A DNA stretch of 17,714 bases from TA-21 sp036557405 (GCA_036557405.1 DATBHO010000114.1:1-17714), one strand, 5' to 3'. Positions 1 to 6,787 are shown, numbered from the stretch's first letter. Made by a program: numbers and translations. The notes: generated by a model from the letters alone, not told the origin.

Positions 1-120
1 TGAAATCACACACTAGAGAAGCCATCATTGATATACCCTTTTTACTACATATTTGTTAATCCCAGCTTACCATATATAAATTACTTTGTGCATTTGTTCA
101 GTACTATGGTAACAATAATT

Positions 121-211
121 CGGGTTCGGTGGGATTCGGACCCACGACATTTTAACCCCAATGAAAGACTGGTTAAGAGCCAGACGCTCTACCTGGCTGA
201 GCTACGAACCC
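121..211 (-). tRNA. tRNA-Lys (anticodon CUU) with a small intron
   Basis: Read on the minus strand, a full cloverleaf can be drawn: acceptor GGGTTCG paired with CGAACCC, discriminator G, D-arm GCTC/GAGC, anticodon stem CTGG/CCAG with loop CTCTTAA (anticodon CTT), and T-arm GTGGG/CCCAC. The gene is 91 nt, about 17 nt too long. The surplus sits directly after the 3' strand of the anticodon stem. Removing 152-168 restores a fifth stem pair (T27-A43), a 5-nt variable loop and a 74-nt tRNA. That places the intron near position 42/43, not at the usual archaeal 37/38. The tRNA identity is secure; the exact splice sites are inferred from the folding. Confidence 0.93.
152..168 (-). other. Putative noncanonical intron of tRNA-Lys
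   Basis: These 17 nt do not fit any part of the cloverleaf. Excising them gives a normal anticodon stem and variable loop. Around it, TTAACC upstream and GGTTAA downstream are mutually complementary, as are CCAGT and ATTGG, so the precursor can form the local helices expected of a bulge-helix-bulge splicing substrate. Splice points are inferred. Confidence 0.6.
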
Positions 212-236
212 ACAAAGGTTCTGTTTTCAGCTTGTG

Positions 237-246
237 ATATTTAAAT
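237..246 (-). promoter_or_regulatory. Putative TATA box of tRNA-Lys
   Basis: ATATTTAAAT is centred about 30 bp upstream of the tRNA-Lys 5' end, the usual spacing for an archaeal TATA box. Assigned by position and composition only. Confidence 0.4.
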
Positions 247-308
247 TAAACTTGAATATATTATAATGAGAAAATAATGGACAGCTATTTTGCTTCGATT
301 TGGTTGTT

Positions 309-899
309 TTACTGGGTCACTTTCTGAACTTGATAGTCCTTAATTATTTTAAGTATTGTTTCTGATACTGAAAGATTTGCCTTTTCCTTTTCTTTAAGGA
401 TTTCCCTGTAAGCATCCAGAGTTATGTAAACTGGAATTGAACCTGTGCCTTCAAGCAATGATTTTACTCTATACAGACCATTTTCAATTCCACGTTCTGC
501 TATTTTTTTAAGTTTTATCTTGTCTATAAATCCTCCAAGAGGGCCCATTGGCATATCGTAATCAACCTGTATACTAGTTTTAGTTTTCTTTTCCTCTAAA
601 GGCTCAAAATTAACAGTGATTATCCAACTCTTAAAGGGTCCTTCAATCATTTTGGCCACGATTTTCCTATGAGGAATGTATTCAATTGTTTCGCAATCCC
701 ATTCCAATTTCTTTCCATCAAAATCTCCACTTATTCTGAATATCGTTCCAACTCCGAATCCATTTTTGACTTCTAATGGGAGTATGTTCAAACCCATATT
801 TTCTGGAAATTGATCTGCCATATGTTCAGGTCTTGCAAAATAGGTAAAAACTTCACTAATAGGCGCGTTAATCAACATACTCTTTTTGATCGTAGTCAA
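309..899 (-). CDS. SRPBCC (START/Bet v1-like) domain protein with a ribbon-helix-helix-like C-terminal tail
   Basis: The 196-residue protein starts with an SRPBCC fold (about residues 3-148): the opening strand leads into NAPISEVFTYF and a DxPEHM-like turn, then alternating strands (GTIFRIS, LEWDCETIEYIPHRKI, SWIITVNFEP), and a long C-terminal helix around 125-150. SRPBCC proteins bind hydrophobic ligands; the ligand here cannot be told. Residues 155-189 (YITLDAYREILKEKE, then LSVSETILKIIKDY) resemble a short ribbon-helix-helix antitoxin unit of the VapB/DUF217 type, unusual behind this domain. No toxin gene is adjacent. The start is TTG at 899; it keeps the first strand intact, and a TTTAAA box lies about 31 bp upstream. 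ATG at 878 would remove that strand. Monocistronic. Confidence 0.8.
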   Translation of the reverse strand: MTTIKKSMLINAPISEVFTYFARPEHMADQFPENMGLNILPLEVKNGFGVGTIFRISGDFDGKKLEWDCETIEYIPHRKIVAKMIEGPFKSWIITVNFEPLEEKKTKTSIQVDYDMPMGPLGGFIDKIKLKKIAERGIENGLYRVKSLLEGTGSIPVYITLDAYREILKEKEKANLSVSETILKIIKDYQVQKVTQ

Positions 900-927
900 T
901 TTATAAATTAGGATTCGTTAAACTGGA

Positions 928-933
928 TTTAAA
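928..933 (-). promoter_or_regulatory. Putative TATA box of the SRPBCC gene
   Basis: TTTAAA, with a purine/CC-rich flank upstream (GAAACC), centred about 31 bp before the TTG start. This spacing predicts a leaderless or very short leader transcript. Positional evidence only. Confidence 0.35.
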
Positions 934-1095
934 GGTTTCTTAATTAGCTAAATACGCAAATTACTCTAAACTGTGGTTGTCAAGTCCTATTATCAACAAT
1001 TGAATTTTCTAATTAATTTTTGGTCAAATTTGTGAAAGTTTAACTATTCTATCAATCATGTACCAGTATTAGGTCCGAAATAAGTTAAATTGAAA

Positions 1096-1126
1096 GACTC
1101 GCTCCTAACTAGATAGGTTACGAGAC
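1096..1126. other. Imperfect hairpin downstream of the alcohol dehydrogenase gene
   Basis: CTCG (1098-1101) pairs with CGAG (1121-1124), and inside it CCTA pairs with TAGG around an ACTAGA loop. On the minus strand it lies about 50 nt past the stop of the alcohol dehydrogenase gene and is followed by a T-rich run, so it could mark the 3' end of the cox operon transcript. Otherwise the 900-1175 gap shows nothing beyond the SRPBCC gene promoter. Confidence 0.3.
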
Positions 1127-1175
1127 AAAAAAGGTGGAGTCATCAAGTAACGTAACATATGTCAGATAGGATCTT

Positions 1176-2126
1176 TCATTCTAATGGATTCTTGTTGATT
1201 ATTTCATCAAGGCAATTTATTATATCCTCTTTAGTAACCTCAATTGGATTATTATCCAGGTGCCCCCTATCAGGCATAATCACATCAGCTGCTTCATCTA
1301 GAGACTGTTTGAGTTTTAATGGTTCAAATTTTAATTTCTGACAAACTTGCTTAAACTTCTCATAATAGATTGATTTGTTAAATCTATGAGCCACCGTAGT
1401 GCAGGACGATAATGAATATCCATGTGGAACTCCTTCGTTTGAAAATACATAGGATAAGGCATGACCTAGTGTAGTTGATGAATTTCCAAATCCTATACCG
1501 GAAAGCATCGCACCGTAGGGAAGAAGCTCCTGCTTTTCGTTCATTATAGCATCATCGAGTATCTCAAATGCCTCTTTACAAAAGAGTTTTGTAAATGGAT
1601 TTGCCAGTCTGCTATCATATCCTTCCGATGCCTGAGCCAACGCATCACATGCAGAATTTCTCATAATATTAAATGGTGTGCCAGGAAGAAAATATGGATC
1701 GACCACTGCGGCATCTGCTAAAAATGCCTCATCTTGTAACAATTTTTTCTTGTGACTAAAACTAACCACAGCATACGTAGTCATTTCTGCGCCTGTTCCA
1801 AAAGTAGTTGGAATTAAAATCTTTGGAATACCAGTTAACTTACCTAAATATTTACACACATCCATAGAGCTTCCTCCTCCAAGTCCTATATATGCAGAAA
1901 TTTGTTTACCTTCATACTTTTTTCTTATTTCTTCAATTGTTTCGATGGCAGGATCAGGCGTTACTTTATCGTATATTTCATATTTTTTTATCCCCATATA
2001 GTTTAACCATTTTTCATATATATCCGGAGTAGTTGTAGTTATTATGAGAGAATTTTCTGGATATTGAAACTCACTTGCAGCATTAGCTCCATAGACTATC
2101 TTTCTTGGCATCATTACTTTCCACAT
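1176..2126 (-). CDS. Iron-containing alcohol dehydrogenase family; candidate malonic/succinic semialdehyde reductase
   Basis: The 316-residue protein has the two-part Fe-ADH fold. The N-terminal dinucleotide-binding half contains GGGSSMD (83-89) and PTTFGTGAEMT (106-116); the C-terminal helical half carries the metal site. Of the four usual metal ligands, D161 (CDALAQASEGY), H222 (LGHALSY) and H235 (GVPHGYS) are visible, but the second ligand, normally His four residues after the Asp, is Q165. In ammonia-oxidising archaea a member of this family is assigned to reduction of malonic and succinic semialdehyde in the 3-hydroxypropionate/4-hydroxybutyrate CO2-fixation cycle; that role is inferred here. 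It is shorter than typical Fe-ADHs (about 380). It sits 33 bp behind the heme A synthase gene, as the last gene of the cox operon. Confidence 0.82.
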   Translation of the reverse strand: MWKVMMPRKIVYGANAASEFQYPENSLIITTTTPDIYEKWLNYMGIKKYEIYDKVTPDPAIETIEEIRKKYEGKQISAYIGLGGGSSMDVCKYLGKLTGIPKILIPTTFGTGAEMTTYAVVSFSHKKKLLQDEAFLADAAVVDPYFLPGTPFNIMRNSACDALAQASEGYDSRLANPFTKLFCKEAFEILDDAIMNEKQELLPYGAMLSGIGFGNSSTTLGHALSYVFSNEGVPHGYSLSSCTTVAHRFNKSIYYEKFKQVCQKLKFEPLKLKQSLDEAADVIMPDRGHLDNNPIEVTKEDIINCLDEIINKNPLE

Positions 2127-2159
2127 ACCCCCTTGTGGTATGTCAATTAGTATTATGTT

Positions 2160-2621
2160 TTACTCCGAGGGATTAATCATTCGCACTTTGTTTTGTGAAA
2201 TTTTGGAAATTTGTCTTACATCCAAGTACACTGTAAGTATCATAACAAATAGAATTAGCCCCATTCCCAAATGGAAAGTCACAAGAAGTGCGTGCAATTT
2301 TTCAACGATAACAATTGCACCAAGAGTAATTTGTCCTACTACTAATGCTGCTGCAATCATAGACGCAATTTTTGTAGATCTTGAAGTTTCTTTTGATCTT
2401 AAAGTAAAAAACATGGTGACAAATACCATGATGCCAGTTGTTGCAGCGAGGCTTCTATGAAAATATTCTATTAAGAATTCCTTCATTGGAACAAGGCCTG
2501 CCGGGCATAGCGGCCATTCAGGACAGCTTAGACCTACACCAGATGAGCCGACATATCCACCAACAAAGATTAGGGCAAACAGTATAGACAATGTACAAAA
2601 AGAAATCTTTTGGAGGAGCAT
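2160..2621 (-). CDS. ctaA: Heme A synthase (CtaA/Cox15), half-length archaeal form
   Basis: CtaA converts heme O to heme A, the cofactor of A-type oxidases. The 153-residue product has four predicted membrane helices (about 5-24, 58-76, 85-105, 114-134), half the eight of bacterial CtaA; single-bundle forms of this size are known in archaea. Visible signatures are a cysteine pair in the first external loop (C33 and C39 in SCPEWPLCPAG), EYFHR with H55, and H110 and H117 in KLHALLVTFH, the expected heme-binding histidines. It lies 34 bp behind the cupredoxin gene and downstream of coxA, which supports function in oxidase assembly. No heme O synthase gene is in the window. Confidence 0.88.
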   Translation of the reverse strand: MLLQKISFCTLSILFALIFVGGYVGSSGVGLSCPEWPLCPAGLVPMKEFLIEYFHRSLAATTGIMVFVTMFFTLRSKETSRSTKIASMIAAALVVGQITLGAIVIVEKLHALLVTFHLGMGLILFVMILTVYLDVRQISKISQNKVRMINPSE

Positions 2622-2655
2622 TTTGGTTATTTTCTGACAGTTACTATTTCCATGA

Positions 2656-3264
2656 TTACTGTACTACAAGCTTTCCAGTCATGTACGGATGAACGGTGCA
2701 AAAGAATGGGTGTTGTCCTGGATTGAGGCTGGTAGTTTGAATGTCTGCTGTTTTTCCAGCTTCTATAATACTTGTATCGAACTCTTTGGCATTATTTGGA
2801 TCACTTGGTCCTGTTCCACTTGTAACTGTATGTGGTACGGTATCTTTGTTGGTTACTGTTACTTTGTCACCTTTCTTTACAGTAATAGTATCTGGATCGA
2901 AATTCGGACTACCTTGTACTGATGCTCCCGCAAGTATTGTAAGCGGTTTTCCTGGTGGACCGGCCGTACCATTAGTTGTGCCTGCAGGTGCTGGACTGGT
3001 AGTTGCAGGACCGCTAGGAGCAGCACTTTTTGCCTGCAGTTCTGTTTCTCCTGGAGCGATTCCTATACTGGTTGCAGTACCACTCTCTCTTTCTATAGTT
3101 TCTGGTTTCAGCTTTGAGGCTGCTGGTGCATTATGAATCATTGTATTCCAGAACGGTAATAAAATAGCGGCTCCGAACGCGAGTGTGATTGCCACAATGA
3201 GGATGCCTTTGGCCATCCTCTTGGGATTAGTCCTAGTGATGGGGCTCTCGTCGTGTGTAGTCAT
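2656..3264 (-). CDS. Membrane-anchored cupredoxin (plastocyanin-like blue copper protein)
   Basis: From ATG 3264 the product is 202 residues: a short basic N-terminus, one membrane helix (about 20-38), an Ala/Pro/Thr-rich linker (about 50-100) and a type 1 copper domain (100-202) on the outer side. Copper ligands are H145 (TVPHTVT), C189, H192 and M195 (FFCTVHPYM). Such proteins carry electrons to oxidases; here it is probably a donor to, or partner of, the adjacent oxidase. The start was chosen because GGTGA lies 8 nt before ATG 3264; a TTG at 3279 would add five residues. The start overlaps the 3' end of coxA by 32 nt, suggesting coupled translation. The copper domain differs at only two of 103 residues from the C-terminal domain of the neighbouring CoxB. 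Confidence 0.92.
   Translation of the reverse strand: MTTHDESPITRTNPKRMAKGILIVAITLAFGAAILLPFWNTMIHNAPAASKLKPETIERESGTATSIGIAPGETELQAKSAAPSGPATTSPAPAGTTNGTAGPPGKPLTILAGASVQGSPNFDPDTITVKKGDKVTVTNKDTVPHTVTSGTGPSDPNNAKEFDTSIIEAGKTADIQTTSLNPGQHPFFCTVHPYMTGKLVVQ
2657..2961 (-). repeat. Direct repeat copy 1: cupredoxin-encoding segment
   Basis: 305 bp aligning without gaps to 4877-5181. I count 13 mismatches (about 96% identity), which produce only two amino-acid changes. Similarity stops abruptly in the linker-coding region at one end and at the stop codon at the other. Confidence 0.97.
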
Positions 3265-4768
3265 AATATTCTTCACCAATTTGGAATGGGTCGCTCATTC
3301 CTTCCTTGTCCAATTCCTTTCCTCTTCCTGCAGACTTTATCAAATTAACCAACATGATGACATATGACCAGCCAGCCACCCATGCTCCTACGGTGGCAAT
3401 TTGGTTCATTATAGTCCAATAGGGTATTGTCCCATCATAATCAGCGATTCTTCTTGGCATACCATGTAACCCTAACAGGTGTTGTGTCATAAAGACAAAG
3501 ATTACACCCACAAAGGCCAATACAAAGTGTACCTGCGCCGCCTTTTCATTATACATTCTTCCTGTAATTAACGGGAACAAATAGTAAATGAATCCGGTAA
3601 AGGTGAGTGAGACGGTTCCCATCAATATAAGATGGAAGTGACCTACTACCCAGTAACTATCGTGAGTAATGAAATCTAGCGGAAGTGCAGTATTTACTAC
3701 TCCACCGGCCCCTGACGCAAAGAATAACATTATTCCTCCTATTCCAAATAACATTGGAGCGCTGAACTTTATTCTGCCTCCCCACATTGTTGCAAGCCAA
3801 TTAAAGACATGCATCGCTGAAGCAGGTACTGCCGCGAGGGTTCCCACCATAAATACAGTTTTTTCGGTAAAGCTCATACCTACTGCAAACATATGATGGG
3901 CCCATGAAGCAAACCCTATTATTGCAAGTAACACAAAGGCCGCAACTCCTGACTGATAACTGAATAAGGGTTTTCTTGAAAACTTGGGTATCATCTCATA
4001 CAGCATACCTACAGCAGGGAGTAAGAATATGTAAACCTCCGGATGGAATGTAAACCAGAACAAATGCTGGTATGCTATTGGATCTCCTCCCATAGCAGGA
4101 TTGAAGAAACCCGATATTCCTAGTCTGTCCGTATATAGCATAATCAATGCTGCAGCGAATGTGGGAATGGCAACTAATGTCATGAATGATACCACTAGTA
4201 TAGACCATGCAAAAAGAGACATCCTCATAATAGACATGTCAGGATGACGACACTTGAGTATGGTTACGATAAAGTTAATTGAACCAAGTACAGATGATAT
4301 TCCCAATATCTTTAAGCCAAAGATCAACATTTCAGCCGCTGGTCCAGGTGCCCTTATTATTGAATATGGTGGATAAATGTTCCAACTTGTATCGGCGAAC
4401 CCAAGCCAGAGAAGAGCAGCTCCTACAGGAATCATCCAAAAAGCGACAGCATTAAGTTTGGGCCATGCCATATCTTTGTACCTCACCATGATTGGAATAA
4501 GGTAGTTGCCTACACCGGCAGCAAATGGAATAGCCCATAGAAATAGCATTGTTGTACCGTGAACAGTGAAGAATCTGTTAAAAGCAGTAGGATCTTGGAA
4601 CAATTGCATTCCAGGAAGGAAAAGTTCAGCACGTAAAGTAAGGGCAAGTGCACCACCCATCATAAGGGCTGTGATTGAGGTTATTATGTACAGCAATCCG
4701 ATATCAGTATGGTGCGTGGAAAATAGTATCTCCCACAGGGGACGTGGTTGTTTAACTTCTAGAACCAT
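3233..4768 (-). CDS. coxA: Heme-copper oxidase subunit I (A-type terminal oxidase)
   Basis: This is the catalytic subunit that reduces O2 to water and pumps protons. The 511-residue protein has the usual 12-helix pattern. Visible residues: low-spin heme ligand H70 (VHGTTMLFLW); CuB ligands H242 and the HH pair 291-292 (SWAHHMF); E244 and the cross-linking Y246 in FHPEVY, marking an A1-type enzyme; H377 and H379 (VGHFHLI) for the high- and low-spin hemes; and D99 in YKDMAWPKLN, where the D-channel entry Asp is expected. The start ATG has a GAGGT about 11 nt upstream. It follows coxB after a 107-bp spacer holding two inverted repeats, and overlaps the cupredoxin gene. No CoxC gene is present here. 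Confidence 0.98.
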   Translation of the reverse strand: MVLEVKQPRPLWEILFSTHHTDIGLLYIITSITALMMGGALALTLRAELFLPGMQLFQDPTAFNRFFTVHGTTMLFLWAIPFAAGVGNYLIPIMVRYKDMAWPKLNAVAFWMIPVGAALLWLGFADTSWNIYPPYSIIRAPGPAAEMLIFGLKILGISSVLGSINFIVTILKCRHPDMSIMRMSLFAWSILVVSFMTLVAIPTFAAALIMLYTDRLGISGFFNPAMGGDPIAYQHLFWFTFHPEVYIFLLPAVGMLYEMIPKFSRKPLFSYQSGVAAFVLLAIIGFASWAHHMFAVGMSFTEKTVFMVGTLAAVPASAMHVFNWLATMWGGRIKFSAPMLFGIGGIMLFFASGAGGVVNTALPLDFITHDSYWVVGHFHLILMGTVSLTFTGFIYYLFPLITGRMYNEKAAQVHFVLAFVGVIFVFMTQHLLGLHGMPRRIADYDGTIPYWTIMNQIATVGAWVAGWSYVIMLVNLIKSAGRGKELDKEGMSDPFQIGEEYYDYTRREPHH

Positions 4769-4789
4769 TCTCTACTACTACCTCTTTTA

Positions 4790-4806
4790 CTTGAAGGTAT
4801 TTCAAG
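4790..4806 (-). promoter_or_regulatory. Hairpin in the coxA leader
   Basis: CTTGAA and TTCAAG form a perfect 6-bp stem around a 5-nt loop, ending about 21 nt before the coxA start and just upstream of its ribosome-binding site. In the transcript it could affect access to that site; this is inference. Confidence 0.4.
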
Positions 4807-4836
4807 CATACTATCAATAAAAGCATTTTGGCCGTA

Positions 4837-4854
4837 ATTATTTGAACAAATAAT
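4837..4854. promoter_or_regulatory. 18-bp palindrome between coxB and coxA
   Basis: ATTATTTG-AA-CAAATAAT is a perfect 8-bp inverted repeat with a 2-bp centre, placed in the 107-bp coxB-coxA spacer, 22 bp after the coxB stop. It has the shape of a homodimeric regulator site. A weak RNA structure between the two genes is the alternative. Confidence 0.4.
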
Positions 4855-4875
4855 ATATCTTTTCATCGCTATAAC

Positions 4876-5682
4876 CTACTGTACTACAAGCTTCCCCGTC
4901 ATGTACGGATGAACGGTGCAAAAGAATGGGTGTTGTCCTGGATTAAGGTTGGTAGTTTGAATGTCTGCTGTTTTTCCAGCTTCTATGATACTTGTATCGA
5001 ACTCTTTGGCATTATTTGGATCACTTGGACCTGTTCCGCTTGTAACTGTATGTGGTACGGTATCTTTGTTGGTTACTGTTACTTTGTCGCCTTTCTTTAC
5101 AGTAATAGTATCTGGATCGAAATTCGGGCTTCCTTGTACTGATGCTCCTTCAAGTATTGTAAGTGGTTTTCCTGGTGGACCCGCTGTTTGGTTAACTGCT
5201 GGTGCTTGTGCTGTTGTCGCATTTTGACCTTCAGCTGGTTTTACTGCTGCTTCGGCAGTCTGTGTAAATGGTTCAACAAATAATTTGGCTTTCATGGTGG
5301 GATGTCCAAAACCACAATACTCTCTACACTGAATACGATACTCACCCGGTGTGTCAAATAGATTCCATAGCACATTTATTCTACCGGGAACAGCATCCAT
5401 TAAAATAGTGTAATCAGGTACATTGAAATCATGAATAACGTCCTTTGAAACTATTTCAAACTTATATGGGACATTTTGTTTTACGTGCAGTTGACCAATC
5501 TCCTTCTTACCATCCTGATGCTCAAAGGTCCAAAACCATTGCTGACCTATCACCTTAATGGTTTCTGACTTTGGTGGAACATGATCAATTTGTCTTTCGA
5601 CGTTCCAAGATTCTGCTCCCACCCATACAAGTAGCGATATGACAACACCTACATATACCCATTCAACTGTTGCATGACCCAT
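4876..5682 (-). CDS. coxB: Cytochrome oxidase subunit II (CuA) fused to a C-terminal cupredoxin domain
   Basis: Subunit II accepts electrons at CuA and passes them to CoxA. The 268-residue protein has one membrane helix (about 8-24), equivalent to the second helix of ordinary CoxB, then the CuA domain (about 40-137). CuA ligands are all visible: H84 (VIHDFNVPD), then C119, E121, C123, H127 and M130 in QCREYCGFGHPTM. After an Ala/Gln/Thr linker (140-165) comes a second, plastocyanin-like domain (166-268) with H211, C255, H258 and M261. This puts a blue copper centre in the same chain as CuA, analogous to the cytochrome c fused to subunit II in caa3 oxidases. The first helix of CoxB is encoded by the gene 2 nt upstream. 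GAGG precedes the start. Confidence 0.95.
   Translation of the reverse strand: MGHATVEWVYVGVVISLLVWVGAESWNVERQIDHVPPKSETIKVIGQQWFWTFEHQDGKKEIGQLHVKQNVPYKFEIVSKDVIHDFNVPDYTILMDAVPGRINVLWNLFDTPGEYRIQCREYCGFGHPTMKAKLFVEPFTQTAEAAVKPAEGQNATTAQAPAVNQTAGPPGKPLTILEGASVQGSPNFDPDTITVKKGDKVTVTNKDTVPHTVTSGTGPSDPNNAKEFDTSIIEAGKTADIQTTNLNPGQHPFFCTVHPYMTGKLVVQ
4877..5181 (-). repeat. Direct repeat copy 2: cupredoxin-encoding segment of coxB
   Basis: Second copy of the 305-bp segment at 2657-2961, same orientation, 2220 bp away, with coxA and its flanks between. Recombination between the copies would delete coxA, so both copies are probably kept by selection. Confidence 0.97.
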
Positions 5683-5684
5683 TC

Positions 5685-5948
5685 TTATACTCCCTCTATT
5701 TCCCTTATCCTATTTTTCTTGTGTGATTCTCTAAATCGCCAGCATATGTATACTATAGTGCCTTGAACCACAGCTCCAACCACAAAGGCTGCAACCATAA
5801 GCCTGTAGAATAGTCCCCAAATTTCTACTCTTCTGAGAACATATTCTTGTGAATCCTGTGCAAAGACTTTATCAAACGAAGAGAGAATCAAAAGAACGAC
5901 AGGCGAAAACAACAAAACTAGCAACCATATATTAGATTTTGGTGACAT
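5685..5948 (-). CDS. Small membrane protein equivalent to the N-terminal helix of CoxB
   Basis: From ATG 5948 the product is 87 residues (a TTG at 5951 would add one). It has an N-terminal hydrophobic stretch that reads as a signal peptide (about 7-30, ending near VFAQ), a short external segment, then a membrane helix (about 50-70) followed by a basic cytoplasmic end (CWRFRESHKKNR). Helix plus basic WRFR end resembles the first transmembrane helix of ordinary CoxB, and the next gene starts at the second helix, so subunit II appears to be encoded as two polypeptides. Its stop codon is 2 nt before the coxB ATG. There is no sign of a recent frameshift: both parts have proper ends and a GAGG before the second. 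Probably the first gene of the operon. Confidence 0.75.
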   Translation of the reverse strand: MSPKSNIWLLVLLFSPVVLLILSSFDKVFAQDSQEYVLRRVEIWGLFYRLMVAAFVVGAVVQGTIVYICWRFRESHKKNRIREIEGV

Positions 5949-5984
5949 CAAATTTCTTGTCCGAGGTCACTACTCACCGGCATC

Positions 5985-5993
5985 TAATTTAAG
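5985..5993 (-). promoter_or_regulatory. Putative TATA box of the cox operon
   Basis: On the minus strand CTTAAATTA, preceded by AAAAAC as a possible BRE, lies about 40 bp before the ATG of the first cox gene, predicting a leader of roughly 10-15 nt. Positional evidence only. Confidence 0.35.
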
Positions 5994-6018
5994 GTTTTTG
6001 CAACAGCGCATTTTTAAT

Positions 6019-6642
6019 TCATTCATCCATGTATCTATGAAATCCCATCACATTAACCGCCGAAAGTGAAAGAGTATCATATTCGTGTTTCAAAATGGTC
6101 ATCGAAGCATTACGTATGTGCCATCCATAAAGACTTTCTGGAGGAAGACCCAACATGAGCGATACTGCAGCTTTGATCGGATCTAGATGTGTTACAAATA
6201 GTAAATTTTTATCTCGGTAATTTTTCATAGATTCATCTAGTAAATTTCGGATTCTTTTTTTGACTGCTGAAAAGCTCTCGATACCATAACTATCAAGAAT
6301 AGGATCATCTCCACTGTAGAATTTCAAGAAAAGATTACCATGTTTTTCGATAACTTCATCATAATTCATACCAACTAGATCTCCCAATTCAATTTCGTAT
6401 AACCTTTCGTCAGTTTCATATTCTAATTGATTTATTTCGCATATAATCTTGGCAGTTTCAATGGCTCTTGTTACTGGACTGACATACACTCTATCGATTT
6501 TCATTTTCCTTAGATGTTGCCCAGTATCTTTGGCCTGCTGTATTCCAGATTCTGTCAGATGTGATTCTATATATCTTCCCACAAGCATTCGTTTGACATT
6601 ATTATCTGCTTCACCATGACGTACAAAAACTATAAGCGGCAA
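6019..6642 (-). CDS. Histidine phosphatase superfamily (phosphoglycerate mutase-like) protein
   Basis: The 207-residue protein has the catalytic RHG motif (FVRHGEAD, H9), a second phosphate-binding Arg in SPVTRA (R59), the acid E84 in LYEIELGDL, and the second catalytic His H152 (FVTHLDPIK). These four define the branch 1 histidine phosphatases (dPGM/PhoE/CobC types), whose members remove or transfer phosphate on small molecules. The substrate cannot be read from the sequence, and no cobalamin genes are nearby to argue for CobC. It stands alone, divergent from the F420-NADP reductase gene across a 197-bp AT-rich gap. An AATATAAAT box lies about 18 bp before the start, close for a TATA box. 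Confidence 0.88.
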   Translation of the reverse strand: MPLIVFVRHGEADNNVKRMLVGRYIESHLTESGIQQAKDTGQHLRKMKIDRVYVSPVTRAIETAKIICEINQLEYETDERLYEIELGDLVGMNYDEVIEKHGNLFLKFYSGDDPILDSYGIESFSAVKKRIRNLLDESMKNYRDKNLLFVTHLDPIKAAVSLMLGLPPESLYGWHIRNASMTILKHEYDTLSLSAVNVMGFHRYMDE

Positions 6643-6787
6643 AACAACTCAAATTAATATAAATCAAGTCTTAAATTTTTTTCCATTAATGAATATTGTG
6701 CACACGAAAATGGTTTTTATGTAATTTTAATCCTTTCATCTCAATACTAACAAATCTATTCCCTGAAAATCGTGTCGAATTTTACGG

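Noticed and set aside
28..237. Plus-strand open frame of 69 codons
   Set aside because: It is antisense to tRNA-Lys and has no protein-like features outside that overlap.
2689..3136. Plus-strand open frames opposite the cupredoxin gene, and similar ones at 4909-5227
   Set aside because: They are shadows of the minus-strand copper protein genes; they look alike only because the coding segment is duplicated.
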